A stretch of DNA of 8,624 bases, from positions 1 to 8,624 of the forward strand of contig CAMGFM010000042.1 of assembly GCA_946055365.1 (NCBI GenBank), written 5' to 3'. Positions within the stretch are counted from its first letter, which is position 1, and every line of letters starts with the position of its first letter. The notes below the pieces were generated by a model, which saw nothing but the letters and a program-made list of their open reading frames with translations, was not told the origin of the DNA and did no database searches. The stretch comes from an uncultured Prevotella sp. Lineage in GTDB: Bacteria > Bacteroidota > Bacteroidia > Bacteroidales > Bacteroidaceae. A program made the position numbers and the translations under genes. Shown one piece after another: positions 1-6,140 of the stretch.

Positions 1-31
1 ACATTATATATATATGGTATAAAAAAGGAAA

Positions 32-1264
32 ATGCAGGTATATTTCTATCACACGCAAGACATACAATACTGTCTGCGCCGTATGCAGGATGGCGAGTTT
101 CCCTCACATTTTCTGTATGGCGCATGTCATCTCCGTGACTGCGGCATAGACGTGGTGTGGCACCGCTCGCCACGCCGACAGATGTCGCGTCTGGCCAACG
201 CCGTGCGTACCGCATGGCAGGTGATGGCGTGCCGTAAGCGCATAGATGCCGTGTATGCCACGCACTACAAGGGTCTTGAGCTGCTCATAATGCTGAGAGC
301 CTTGGGACTGTTTGGCAAGCCCATAGTGGTGTGGCATCACCAGCCTGTCATCACGCCGCACAATGTGCTGAGAGAGTGGGGCGGCAGACTGTTCTATCGT
401 GGCATGGACCGCATGATATTCTTCTCGCGCAAGCTCGTGAACGACTCCCTGCGCTCGCCAAAGGCTCGCAAGGAGAGGCTCATATTGGGCCATTGGGGGG
501 CAGACCTTGACTTCTATGACCGTGTGGCGGCACAGCGTGCGCATGGCGGCGTGTCTGCGGATGATGACATGCCTGCCTGTCAAGACAAAGACGTGTGCAG
601 CCACGGGCAGGACACGCCCGCCGTCGCTCAAGACATGGCCTCCACGACCCGAGACATGCCATCTGCCGCTCATGACAGCTGCCCTGCCGCTCAAGACGGC
701 ACTTGCGGGCGCACGGGTTTCATAGCCACGGGCAAGGAAATGCGCGACCAGCACACGCTGATAGAGGCGTTCAACCGCACGGGGCGCGCGCTGAGGCTTT
801 TCATAGGCATCAATCCCGACCCCAACGTGCCTAATCCCAACCTCGAGGCCGTGAACAGCTGTCGCCCGGCAGGCAATATAGAGGTGGTGAAGGTGTGCGG
901 ACTGCTGCCCTACGAGATTGCCCTTGAGGTGGACAGAGCTGCCTGCGTGGCTATATGCTGCAAGCCCACACGCTATACCGCAGGTCTCACGACACTGGTG
1001 GAGGCTCTGGCTCTCGGGCTGCCCGTCATCTGTAGCCGCAATGCGCAAATGCCCGTCGACATAGAGGCGGAGGGCTGTGGCATAGCCGTAGACTATGGCG
1101 ATGTGGAGGGATGGTGCAGGGCGATAGAATACATGGCCACGCATCCCGAGGAGGCAAGGCTGATGGGCGAAAAGGGCAGGGCAGTGGCAGAAAGCAGGTT
1201 TAACGACAGACAATGTGCCAAGGAGGTGGCAGAGGTGTTGAGGTCTGTGACTGGCAAAGATTAG
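32..1264 (+). CDS. GT4-like glycosyltransferase with a repeat-bearing linker
   Basis: 410 residues, probably a cytoplasmic or membrane-associated enzyme that transfers a sugar from an activated donor during surface-polysaccharide or glycolipid synthesis; donor and acceptor cannot be read from the sequence. The N-terminal Rossmann-like half covers about residues 1-165 (IVVWHHQPV at 98-106, GHWGADLDFYD at 153-163). The C-terminal nucleotide-sugar-binding half covers about 229-400. It opens with GFIATGKEMRDQHTLIEAF and has the family signature GLTTLVEALALGLPVICS at 318-335. E324 matches the second Glu of the GT4 EX7E motif; the position of the first Glu is Thr316, a substitution. Residues about 176-227 are a low-complexity insert with Asp every seventh residue (187, 194, 201, 208, 215, 222), encoded by 21-bp tandem repeats. 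The ATG at 32 follows an A-rich stretch with AAAGGAA at 24-30. The promoter lies outside the window. Family is fairly certain, substrate unknown. Confidence 0.85.
   Translation: MQVYFYHTQDIQYCLRRMQDGEFPSHFLYGACHLRDCGIDVVWHRSPRRQMSRLANAVRTAWQVMACRKRIDAVYATHYKGLELLIMLRALGLFGKPIVVWHHQPVITPHNVLREWGGRLFYRGMDRMIFFSRKLVNDSLRSPKARKERLILGHWGADLDFYDRVAAQRAHGGVSADDDMPACQDKDVCSHGQDTPAVAQDMASTTRDMPSAAHDSCPAAQDGTCGRTGFIATGKEMRDQHTLIEAFNRTGRALRLFIGINPDPNVPNPNLEAVNSCRPAGNIEVVKVCGLLPYEIALEVDRAACVAICCKPTRYTAGLTTLVEALALGLPVICSRNAQMPVDIEAEGCGIAVDYGDVEGWCRAIEYMATHPEEARLMGEKGRAVAESRFNDRQCAKEVAEVLRSVTGKD
587..712 (+). repeat. In-frame 21-bp tandem repeat, six degenerate copies, inside the glycosyltransferase
   Basis: Six consecutive 21-bp units start at 587, 608, 629, 650, 671 and 692. 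Each encodes a heptad of the form (K/Q/R/H)-Asp followed by small or polar residues, for example QDTPAVA, QDMASTT, RDMPSAA and HDSCPAA. At the DNA level the units share a GACATG-like start, and units 4 and 5 share a GCCGCT ending. The array lies between the two Rossmann-like domains, where extra length is least harmful. The frame is kept because the period is exactly seven codons. Confidence 0.8.
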
Positions 1265-1318
1265 ACTTTGGCATCATCAACCGCCGCTGACTTGCCACGA
1301 GGCGGCCTGTATTGTGAC

Positions 1319-1403
1319 GGTCACTTGACAAGTTTTGTAGCAAAAACACGGGGTTGTCTGTCACGGGGCAGTCAGTTTTTAATGGTCACGAGACAAGTTT
1401 GTC
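1319..1403. repeat. Pair of ~20-bp direct repeats upstream of the DUF3822 gene
   Basis: GGTCACTTGACAAGTTTTGT at 1319-1338 recurs as GGTCACGAGACAAGTTTGT at 1384-1402, 65 bp further on (two substitutions and one missing T). The second copy contains the small inverted repeat GACAA-GT-TTGTC (1392-1403) and ends 26 bp before the DUF3822 start codon. The placement would suit a pair of regulator sites, but no regulator can be named. The rest of the 164-bp gap between the two genes shows nothing I can identify. Confidence 0.5.
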
Positions 1404-1428
1404 CATAAGACATAATAATTTTTGAATC

Positions 1429-2235
1429 ATGAAACTGAGCATACGCATAACACGCACTACGATAGTGTTCACCGCCCCTGACGGAGTGATAGAGGGTCAG
1501 GTGAAATGTGAGCAATATAACATGAAGCCCGGCGTGTCCGTGGCAGCCAGTCTGCGTGCCGCCATGGGCGAGTGCAGTCTGCCGCAGGCGCGCATGGACG
1601 ACCGTCTCTATGCGCAGCATCTCAGGCAACTGGGGTGCGACGGTGTCGCCGTGGCGATGGATGCCGTGCAGGAGCGCAAGGCACGCTCTGTCTACAGCCA
1701 CGTGGTGGTGACGGTGGACACGCCCCTGCTCTTCGTGCCGCAGGAAGAGTTTGACGAGAGCAGCGTCGCCACGCTCTACGGTCACACCTACACGGGCTTT
1801 GCGCCAGACGAGAGTGTGGTGCTGACCACGTTCATGCCCGAGTTGGGCGTTGTGGCTGCCTACAGCGTGAGCAAGGACCTTGACTTTGTGCTTGGCGAGT
1901 CGTTTCGCAACGTGTGCTACATGCCGATGGTCGTGGGAGTGCTGTCAAGACTGAGGATGCTGTCGCACGGAGGCTTTCAGGAAAAGCTGTTCTGCCACTT
2001 TCACGACAAGCGTGTGGACGTGTGCGCCTTTCGCAAGAACAGGCTGCGCTTTTGCAGCTCCTTTGACCTTGTCAACACGCAGGACGCGGCATATTATATA
2101 CTCAATGTGTGGCAGCAACTCGCCATGCGCACGGGCGACATACTCTGCCTTTCGGGGTCTGTCAGCGGCTATGAGGCAATAGCGAGGGAACTCGGACGGT
2201 TCATAAAGAACATTCAACGCATAGAAATAGGCTGA
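1429..2235 (+). CDS. DUF3822 family protein, function unknown
   Basis: 268 residues, no signal peptide or membrane segment, so probably cytoplasmic. I recognise it as the Bacteroidetes DUF3822 family from the order of conserved stretches. These are an N-terminal strand MKLSIRITRTTIVF; the block VVVTVDTPLLFVPQEEFDE followed by an LYGH motif; MPELGVVAAYSVSKDLDFVLGESF; KLFCHFHDKRVDVCAFRKNRLRFCSSFDL; and DAAYYILNVWQQL. The alternating strand pattern and the repeated two-half layout would suit an actin-like ATPase fold, but that is an impression, not a demonstrated fact. Residues about 48-85 look like an insertion relative to homologues as I remember them. Its place just before rsmD is a common arrangement in this phylum, although a 334-bp gap separates them here. 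The ATG at 1429 gives the family's usual N-terminus; no Shine-Dalgarno is evident. Confidence 0.8.
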   Translation: MKLSIRITRTTIVFTAPDGVIEGQVKCEQYNMKPGVSVAASLRAAMGECSLPQARMDDRLYAQHLRQLGCDGVAVAMDAVQERKARSVYSHVVVTVDTPLLFVPQEEFDESSVATLYGHTYTGFAPDESVVLTTFMPELGVVAAYSVSKDLDFVLGESFRNVCYMPMVVGVLSRLRMLSHGGFQEKLFCHFHDKRVDVCAFRKNRLRFCSSFDLVNTQDAAYYILNVWQQLAMRTGDILCLSGSVSGYEAIARELGRFIKNIQRIEIG

Positions 2236-2348
2236 GGACGACAGGCACGGCGCATGGCGCAGACCGTCATGGCGGCTGTCTCGTGAGGCTTTAGGGGCAA
2301 TGTGCTGTTGGCAGGGACGGCGTTTGGCGTTGGCAAAGGCACATGGGC

Positions 2349-2470
2349 TGTCAAAAAGCGGCACTTTAGGTGTGCAGAAGCGGCACTTGGCATGTGCAGA
2401 GTGGCACTTTAGGCGTGCAAAAGTGGCACTTGCCATGTGCAGAAGCGGCACTATATAAGCAAAGCGGCAA
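2349..2470. repeat. Intergenic 22-bp tandem array, about 5.5 copies
   Basis: The core GGCAC recurs at 2360, 2382, 2403, 2425 and 2447 (spacings 22, 21, 22, 22), with a decayed copy GGCAA at 2466. Flanking bases are also shared: GTGCA(G/A)AAG precedes and CTTTAGG or CTTGCCA follows. One copy contains the perfect dyad AAGTG-G-CACTT (2421-2431); others carry AAGCGGCACTT. There are no unique spacers between repeats, so this is a minisatellite-like array and not CRISPR. The same core occurs, mostly in the opposite orientation, in the array at 5924-6057. Confidence 0.9.
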
Positions 2471-2497
2471 TCCTGACTTGTGCAAACGAGCCTAATT

Positions 2498-2542
2498 CCT
2501 CATGCCTCATACCTCATTTCCTCATTCCCTAACTCCCTAATT
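2498..2542. repeat. Short CCTCAT / CCCTAA pyrimidine-rich repeat in the rsmD leader
   Basis: CCTCAT occurs at 2498, 2505, 2512 and 2520 (7-8 bp period). It is followed by CCCTAACTCCCTAATT at 2527-2542, which is a different short repeat. The tract ends 27 bp before the rsmD start codon, so it would be in the 5' leader of the mRNA if transcription starts upstream. Function unknown. Confidence 0.7.
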
Positions 2543-2569
2543 GATACAATAATTAAGCAAACCGATAAG

Positions 2570-3205
2570 ATGAGAATAATAACAGGTCTCTATAAGGGAC
2601 GGCATTTTGACATACCGAGAACGTTTAAGGCAAGGCCCACGACAGACTTTGCCAAGGAGAATATTTTTAATGTGATAAACGGCTACGTGGATCTTGACGG
2701 GGCAATGGCCCTTGACCTCTTCGCAGGGACGGGCAGCATCTCGCTCGAACTGCTGTCGAGGGGATGCCGCATGGTAGAAAGCGTGGAGCTTGACCGCGAC
2801 CACGCCGCTTTCATACGCAGTTGCATGAAGAAGATCGGGGCTGATAACAATGTGCTGGTGCGTGGTGACGTGATAAGATTTGTCAAGTCTTGCAGGCGCA
2901 AGTATGACTTTATCTTTGCCGACCCTCCCTATGCCATGGAGCAACTGCCAGAGTTGCCTGCCCTCATACTCAGTCGCGGCTTGCTCAAGGACGGCGGTCT
3001 GCTGGTGTTTGAACACGGCAAGCACAACGATTTCTCCTCTCTTGAGGGTTTTGTGGAGCACCGTGCCTACGGCAGTGTCAATTTCTCTCTCTTCCGTCCG
3101 ACATCGGGTGAGAAAGACGTGACATCGGGCGAGACAGACACGCAGTCGGGCGAGGCGGCGCACACGCCAACGTCTGTAGAGACCCCTGCGTCTTGCGGAG
3201 AATAA
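2570..3205 (+). CDS. rsmD: 16S rRNA (guanine(966)-N2)-methyltransferase RsmD, with repeat-derived C-terminal tail
   Basis: Predicted SAM-dependent methyltransferase that modifies G966 of 16S rRNA in the 30S subunit. From the start at 2570 it is 211 residues. Family landmarks are the N-terminus MRIITGLYKGRHFDIP, ARPTTDFAKENIFN (21-34), the SAM-binding motif LDLFAGTGSIS (48-58), the acidic motif VELD (72-75), the catalytic DPPY (118-121) and the closing strand GSVNFSLF (168-175). The reading frame stays open back to 2480, but those 30 residues have no family resemblance and lie in intergenic repeat DNA, so the ATG at 2570 is preferred. RsmD proteins normally end near the NFSLF strand. Here about 34 extra residues (178-211) follow, built of heptads such as TSGEKDV and TSGETDT, probably disordered. 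The gene converges on the receptor gene. Confidence 0.93.
   Translation: MRIITGLYKGRHFDIPRTFKARPTTDFAKENIFNVINGYVDLDGAMALDLFAGTGSISLELLSRGCRMVESVELDRDHAAFIRSCMKKIGADNNVLVRGDVIRFVKSCRRKYDFIFADPPYAMEQLPELPALILSRGLLKDGGLLVFEHGKHNDFSSLEGFVEHRAYGSVNFSLFRPTSGEKDVTSGETDTQSGEAAHTPTSVETPASCGE
3101..3205 (+). repeat. 21-bp tandem repeat forming the RsmD C-terminal tail
   Basis: Units start at 3101, 3122, 3143, 3164 and 3185. The first three share TCGGG(T/C)GAG near their starts and encode TSGEKDV, TSGETDT and QSGEAAH; the last two are strongly diverged. The period is exactly seven codons, and the stop codon falls at the end of the fifth unit. This accounts for the extension beyond the normal RsmD end. 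Confidence 0.75.
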
Positions 3206-3250
3206 ACGCCTTTTGGCGAGACACACGCGCCATTTTCTTATAAGGAAAGC

Positions 3251-3272
3251 GTGACGGCAAAAGCCCCGTCAC
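3251..3272 (+). terminator. Possible rsmD terminator hairpin
   Basis: GTGACGG (3251-3257) pairs perfectly with CCGTCAC (3266-3272) around an 8-nt loop, 46 bp after the rsmD stop. No T-run follows on the plus strand, so it is not a canonical intrinsic terminator. It may act together with the larger hairpin that follows, or only protect the 3' end. Confidence 0.4.
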
Positions 3273-3276
3273 GTAC

Positions 3277-3319
3277 TAAAAACACGACGGCAGAGCCTTG
3301 AGGCCCTGCCGTTGTGTTT
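3277..3319 (-). terminator. Intrinsic terminator of the receptor gene, probably bidirectional
   Basis: An 18-bp stem with one mismatch, 3280-3297 against 3302-3319, with the tetraloop TTGA (3298-3301). Read on the minus strand the stem ends in GTTTTTAG, a U-tract partly inside the stem. The stem begins within the receptor's own stop codon (3318-3320), so terminator and gene end overlap. On the plus strand it would also meet transcripts from the convergent rsmD, where the downstream T-run is poorer. Confidence 0.8.
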
Positions 3320-5804
3320 ATTCGCCGTAGCTGTTGCCATAGTCTTCCATGTCGTCTGTCTCGTTGCCCTGGTCTTTCTTTCTGTCTTTCTTCTTCTGTT
3401 GTTTGGAGTTGCCAAAGTTCCATGTCACCGTGAGGTTCACCCTGCGCCCTCCACGCCTGCCAATCTGGTGTCTGGTGAAGTTCTCGCCCGATGTGAACGT
3501 CTCAAACTTGCGCGAGTCGAGCAGGTCGCGGCAGTTGAGCGCCACCACGAGCCGCTTGTTGAGAAAATTCTTCCTTGCGCCGAGGTCCATGCTGTAGTTG
3601 GCTTTTCTGTAGCCCTGCGTTATCACGTTGCGGGCGTCATATCGTCCCGTTGCCTGTATGGATATGTCATAGGGAAGCATGAGGCTGGCCGTCATGCGTG
3701 CGTTCCATGAGAACTTGTCGCTGCTCTCTCCCGTCACCGTGTAGCCGTCTATGTCGTGGCTGAAGCCGTTGAGCTTGTAATAGTAGGCATTGGCTGATGT
3801 GGTGAGGTCGAGTATGCGCCACAGACGGTTCTTGAGAGTGAGCTCAAGGCCCGAGCTCATGCTCTTGGCAACGTTCATTGATGTGCTGTAGAACAGTCCG
3901 TCATCGCTGTTGCGGTAGCTTATGCGCTGTATCACGTCGTAGCTGGGGCGGTAATAGGCACTCACGAGCAGAGAATGTTCGGTCCATTGCTTCAGATAGT
4001 TCAACGAGAAAGAGTTGCTGAACTCAGGTGTCAGCAGCGGATTGCCGAATGACACCGTGGTAGCGTCTCTTGTGTCTCTGAAAGAGTTGAGCTCGTTGCC
4101 CCACGGGCGGCGCATGCGGCGCGTATAGTTGGCCTGCAGCTGTTGTGTCTCCGTTATCTGCCATGAGAGGAATAGCGAGGGGAAGAGCTGGAAATAGTCT
4201 TTCTTGAACGGCAAGTCGCGCAACGCTGCGTCGTGCTCCTGCTCCCACGTGTGGCTCTCGGTATTCACGCGCCAGTATTCGCCTCGCAGTCCTGCCATAA
4301 TGCCAAAATTGTGAAACTTGTAGCTCAGTGAGGTGTAGGCGGCGTGCTGGTCCATGTTGTAGATGAAGCGGTTGTAGTAGGCCTTGTCCTCCTGTGCGTT
4401 GCTGCCGTCCCATGAGGTGTTGTCCACGTAGGACTCCTGCGGCGTGTTTTCCTTGGAGAAGTTGCCCTGATAGCCTGCCTCCACCTTGAGGTTGCGGCTT
4501 ATCTGGTTTTCATAGTCGAGCTTTATCTCCCATCGTTTGCTGTTTATGTTGAGCGGACGGTACTGATAGCTGTATTCATGTTCGCGAGCGTCGTCATAGA
4601 CCGTTGAGTCACGATAGTAGTTGTCGCCGTCCATCTTCCATCTGGCATAGTCTACGGTGAGATCGAGCGTGTGTCTGTCGCTGAAGCTGTGCCTGTAGTT
4701 AAATTCGCCGTACAGGCTGTTCATGTCGTTGCCGCTTTTGGTGCGTCGGAAGTAGTTGTAGCTTGTGAGACCCTCGCCCACCGCCTCATATATATAAGGT
4801 ATGAAACTGTTGTTGCGCCCTGCGCCGTTCATAAGTGAGCCGTTGAGTGAGAAGTCGTCCTTGTCTGTGGCGTGCAGGGTGAGTCCTGCCCTTGCGAAGA
4901 GGTTGTTGCCCCATCGTGCGTTGTCGCCCTTGTAATACTGGTTGTATGACGGGCTTGTCTGCGTGCTTTCCGTGTAGCCCGTGTTGGCCCTGTGGCGGTA
5001 GCCGATGTTGGCGTAGGAGTCGAGGAGTCCGCTGTTATAGTTGATGTTGAAGCTCGTGTTTGCGCCCCCCTGCGTGTTGCCGCCTGCCTGTATCGAGCCG
5101 AAATAGCCCGCCTTGCGGTCTTTCTTCAGCACGATGTTGATAATGCCCGCGCTGCCTTCCGCCGAGAATTTGGCAGAGGGGTTGTCTATCACCTCTATCC
5201 TTTCTATTGTCTCGGCAGGCAGCTGCTCGAGTATCTGCGAGCGGTTGTCGGAGGTGAGTCCCGATGCCTTGCCGTTAATCCATATCTCCACGCTCGAGCT
5301 GCCGCGCAGCGATATGTTGCCGTCGTTGTCCACCTCCACCGACGGAATGTTGTCAAGCACGTCCGAGGCAGACTGTCCGCTGTTGGAGATGAGCTGCGCC
5401 ACGTCAAACGACTTGCGGTCTACCTCCAGCTTCATGGCCGATCGCTGTCCCGTGACCGTCACTCCCTTGAGCATCTTGTGGTCTTCGCTCATGTAGAGCG
5501 TCCTGAAATGTTCCTCGCGGCTTGACGGGCCTATCTCAAAGGTGCGCACCGTCTCCTTGTAGCCCACGAAGGTGAGGGTGAGAGTGTACTTGCCGTCTTG
5601 CAGCTGAGTCACTTTGAACATGCCGTCAGCGTCGGTCATGCCTCCTCCTGCTATCTTGCCGTTGTCCTGTCTTGTCACTTTTACGTTTACGAAGCCGAGC
5701 GGCTCGTCATTCTGCTTGTCGAGTACCTTGCCTCGCACCGTTCCCTGTGCCCAGCATGTTGTTATACATGACATGAGCGTGAATAATAGTAGTATTTGTC
5801 TCAT
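3318..5804 (-). CDS. TonB-dependent-receptor-like outer membrane beta-barrel protein
   Basis: 828 residues. Residues 1-19 form a signal peptide (hydrophobic LLLFTLM, cleavage likely after CWA). Residues about 21-105 are a carboxypeptidase-regulatory-like domain (GTVRGKVLD, then TDADGMFKVTQLQDGKYTLTLTFVGY). LKGVTVTG at 112-119 lies where the TonB-box region is expected. The plug follows at about 125-228, with SDVLDNIPSVEVDNDGNISLRG, VEIWINGK and the highly typical ERIEVIDNPSAKFSAEGSAGIINIVLKK. The rest is an OMP_b-brl_3-type barrel rich in aromatic alternating strands, ending at RRVNLTVTWNF (787-797). A charged tail of 31 residues (KKKDRKKD, then acidic) follows the last strand. Such proteins import or bind substrates at the outer membrane; the ligand cannot be told, and there is no SusD partner next to it, which argues against a glycan-utilisation pair. 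It appears monocistronic, with an AT-rich leader and its own terminator. Confidence 0.92.
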   Translation of the reverse strand: MRQILLLFTLMSCITTCWAQGTVRGKVLDKQNDEPLGFVNVKVTRQDNGKIAGGGMTDADGMFKVTQLQDGKYTLTLTFVGYKETVRTFEIGPSSREEHFRTLYMSEDHKMLKGVTVTGQRSAMKLEVDRKSFDVAQLISNSGQSASDVLDNIPSVEVDNDGNISLRGSSSVEIWINGKASGLTSDNRSQILEQLPAETIERIEVIDNPSAKFSAEGSAGIINIVLKKDRKAGYFGSIQAGGNTQGGANTSFNINYNSGLLDSYANIGYRHRANTGYTESTQTSPSYNQYYKGDNARWGNNLFARAGLTLHATDKDDFSLNGSLMNGAGRNNSFIPYIYEAVGEGLTSYNYFRRTKSGNDMNSLYGEFNYRHSFSDRHTLDLTVDYARWKMDGDNYYRDSTVYDDAREHEYSYQYRPLNINSKRWEIKLDYENQISRNLKVEAGYQGNFSKENTPQESYVDNTSWDGSNAQEDKAYYNRFIYNMDQHAAYTSLSYKFHNFGIMAGLRGEYWRVNTESHTWEQEHDAALRDLPFKKDYFQLFPSLFLSWQITETQQLQANYTRRMRRPWGNELNSFRDTRDATTVSFGNPLLTPEFSNSFSLNYLKQWTEHSLLVSAYYRPSYDVIQRISYRNSDDGLFYSTSMNVAKSMSSGLELTLKNRLWRILDLTTSANAYYYKLNGFSHDIDGYTVTGESSDKFSWNARMTASLMLPYDISIQATGRYDARNVITQGYRKANYSMDLGARKNFLNKRLVVALNCRDLLDSRKFETFTSGENFTRHQIGRRGGRRVNLTVTWNFGNSKQQKKKDRKKDQGNETDDMEDYGNSYGE

Positions 5805-5923
5805 GATTTATTAGAAACCGTTGAGTGTGTAAAGTTTATTTAGTTTATGATTTATTAACATATGAAGCCGCCTCCTCGTGCCGCAGGCCGTGTGGCAGGC
5901 TGCCGTCAGTGGAGTGTGTCATG

Positions 5924-6057
5924 GCAAAAGAGGCACTCTATGGCCGCAAAGTGCCTTTTTGGTGACTGCAAAGTGCCTCTTTTGAGTGGCTAAAGTGGCT
6001 CTTTTGGAGAAGGCTCAAGGCCTCTTCAGGAATGGCTCAAAGCCCCTTTGCAGGTCT
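5924..6057. repeat. Intergenic 22-bp tandem array, six copies, first copy inverted in its core
   Basis: Units begin at 5924, 5946, 5968, 5990, 6014 and 6036 (spacings 22, 22, 22, 24, 22). The best copies read GCAAAGTGCCTTTTT and GCAAAGTGCCTCTTTTG; later ones decay (CTAAAGTGGCTCTTTTG, CTCAAGGCCTCTTC, CTCAAAGCCCCTTTGC). The first copy carries the core in reverse: AAAAGAGGCACT (5926-5937) is the exact reverse complement of AGTGCCTCTTTT (5972-5983). This 12-bp inverted repeat with a 34-nt loop ends in TTTT on either strand and might terminate comF transcription. There are no spacers, so it is not CRISPR. Confidence 0.88.
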
Positions 6058-6085
6058 GGGTGATGCTTGCAGGTGTGTCGACAGC

Positions 6086-6099
6086 GCAGGCATGCCTGC
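6086..6099. repeat. Perfect 14-bp palindrome
   Basis: GCAGGCATGCCTGC is fully self-complementary and lies 42 bp beyond the comF stop codon. It has no loop and no T-run, so it is not a normal terminator. It could be a protein-binding dyad, or chance in G+C-rich DNA. Confidence 0.5.
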
Positions 6100-6140
6100 C
6101 TTGGATGGCTGTTGGCTTGTAGCGGGTGTGGGCTTGCGTG

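Larger units (their letters stand above)
2236..2569. other. 334-bp gene-free gap between the DUF3822 gene and rsmD
   Basis: No credible coding sequence is present on either strand. Positions 2236-2348 show nothing recognisable. Positions 2349-2470 are a 22-bp tandem array and 2498-2542 a short pyrimidine-rich repeat, each listed separately. The last 27 bp before rsmD are AT-rich. I could not find a convincing Bacteroidetes promoter (TTTG then TAnnTTTG), so whether rsmD is read from the upstream gene is undecided. Confidence 0.7.
5805..6140. other. 336-bp gene-free gap between comF and the receptor gene
   Basis: No credible gene on either strand. Positions 5805-5865 are AT-rich and probably hold the promoter and leader of the receptor (minus strand), but I see no clear TAnnTTTG element, so no promoter is called. 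Positions 5924-6057 are a 22-bp repeat array and 6086-6099 a perfect palindrome, both listed separately. Positions 5866-5923 and 6100-6140 show nothing recognisable. Confidence 0.7.

Noticed and set aside
5..20. TATATATATAT run at the window edge as a promoter for the glycosyltransferase
   Set aside because: It is about 12-27 bases from the start codon and lacks the TTTG elements; the upstream context is cut off.
104..1213. Long minus-strand open frame (369 codons) opposite the glycosyltransferase
   Set aside because: It is antisense to a gene with clear family motifs, has no recognisable protein pattern, and is explained by G+C-rich codon usage keeping the opposite frame open.
1358..1380. 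Possible terminator of the glycosyltransferase gene: CTGTC-ACGG-GGCAG then TCAGTTTTT
   Set aside because: The stem has only five pairs with one wobble, and four bases separate it from the T-run. Too weak to call.
1414..1428. TAATTTTTG-like stretch resembling a Bacteroidetes -7 element before the DUF3822 gene
   Set aside because: It has one extra base compared with TAnnTTTG and ends only four bases before the ATG, leaving no room for a leader.
2480..2569. Earlier in-frame start for rsmD at 2480
   Set aside because: The 30 added residues come from intergenic repeat DNA and have no RsmD character; the family N-terminus MRIITG begins at 2570.
4992..5525. Plus-strand open frame of 177 codons inside the receptor gene
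   Set aside because: Antisense shadow of the carboxypeptidase-like and plug domains; the composition (AVVxVHLHRR) is typical of reversed coding sequence.
5761..5804. Lipoprotein signal (Cys in MSCITTC) at the receptor N-terminus
   Set aside because: No proper lipobox precedes either Cys; the CWA-Q cleavage site is a normal signal peptidase I site as expected for this receptor class.
2349..6057. Possible CRISPR arrays at 2349-2470 and 5924-6057
   Set aside because: Repeats abut with no unique spacers and units are diverged; no cas genes are present.
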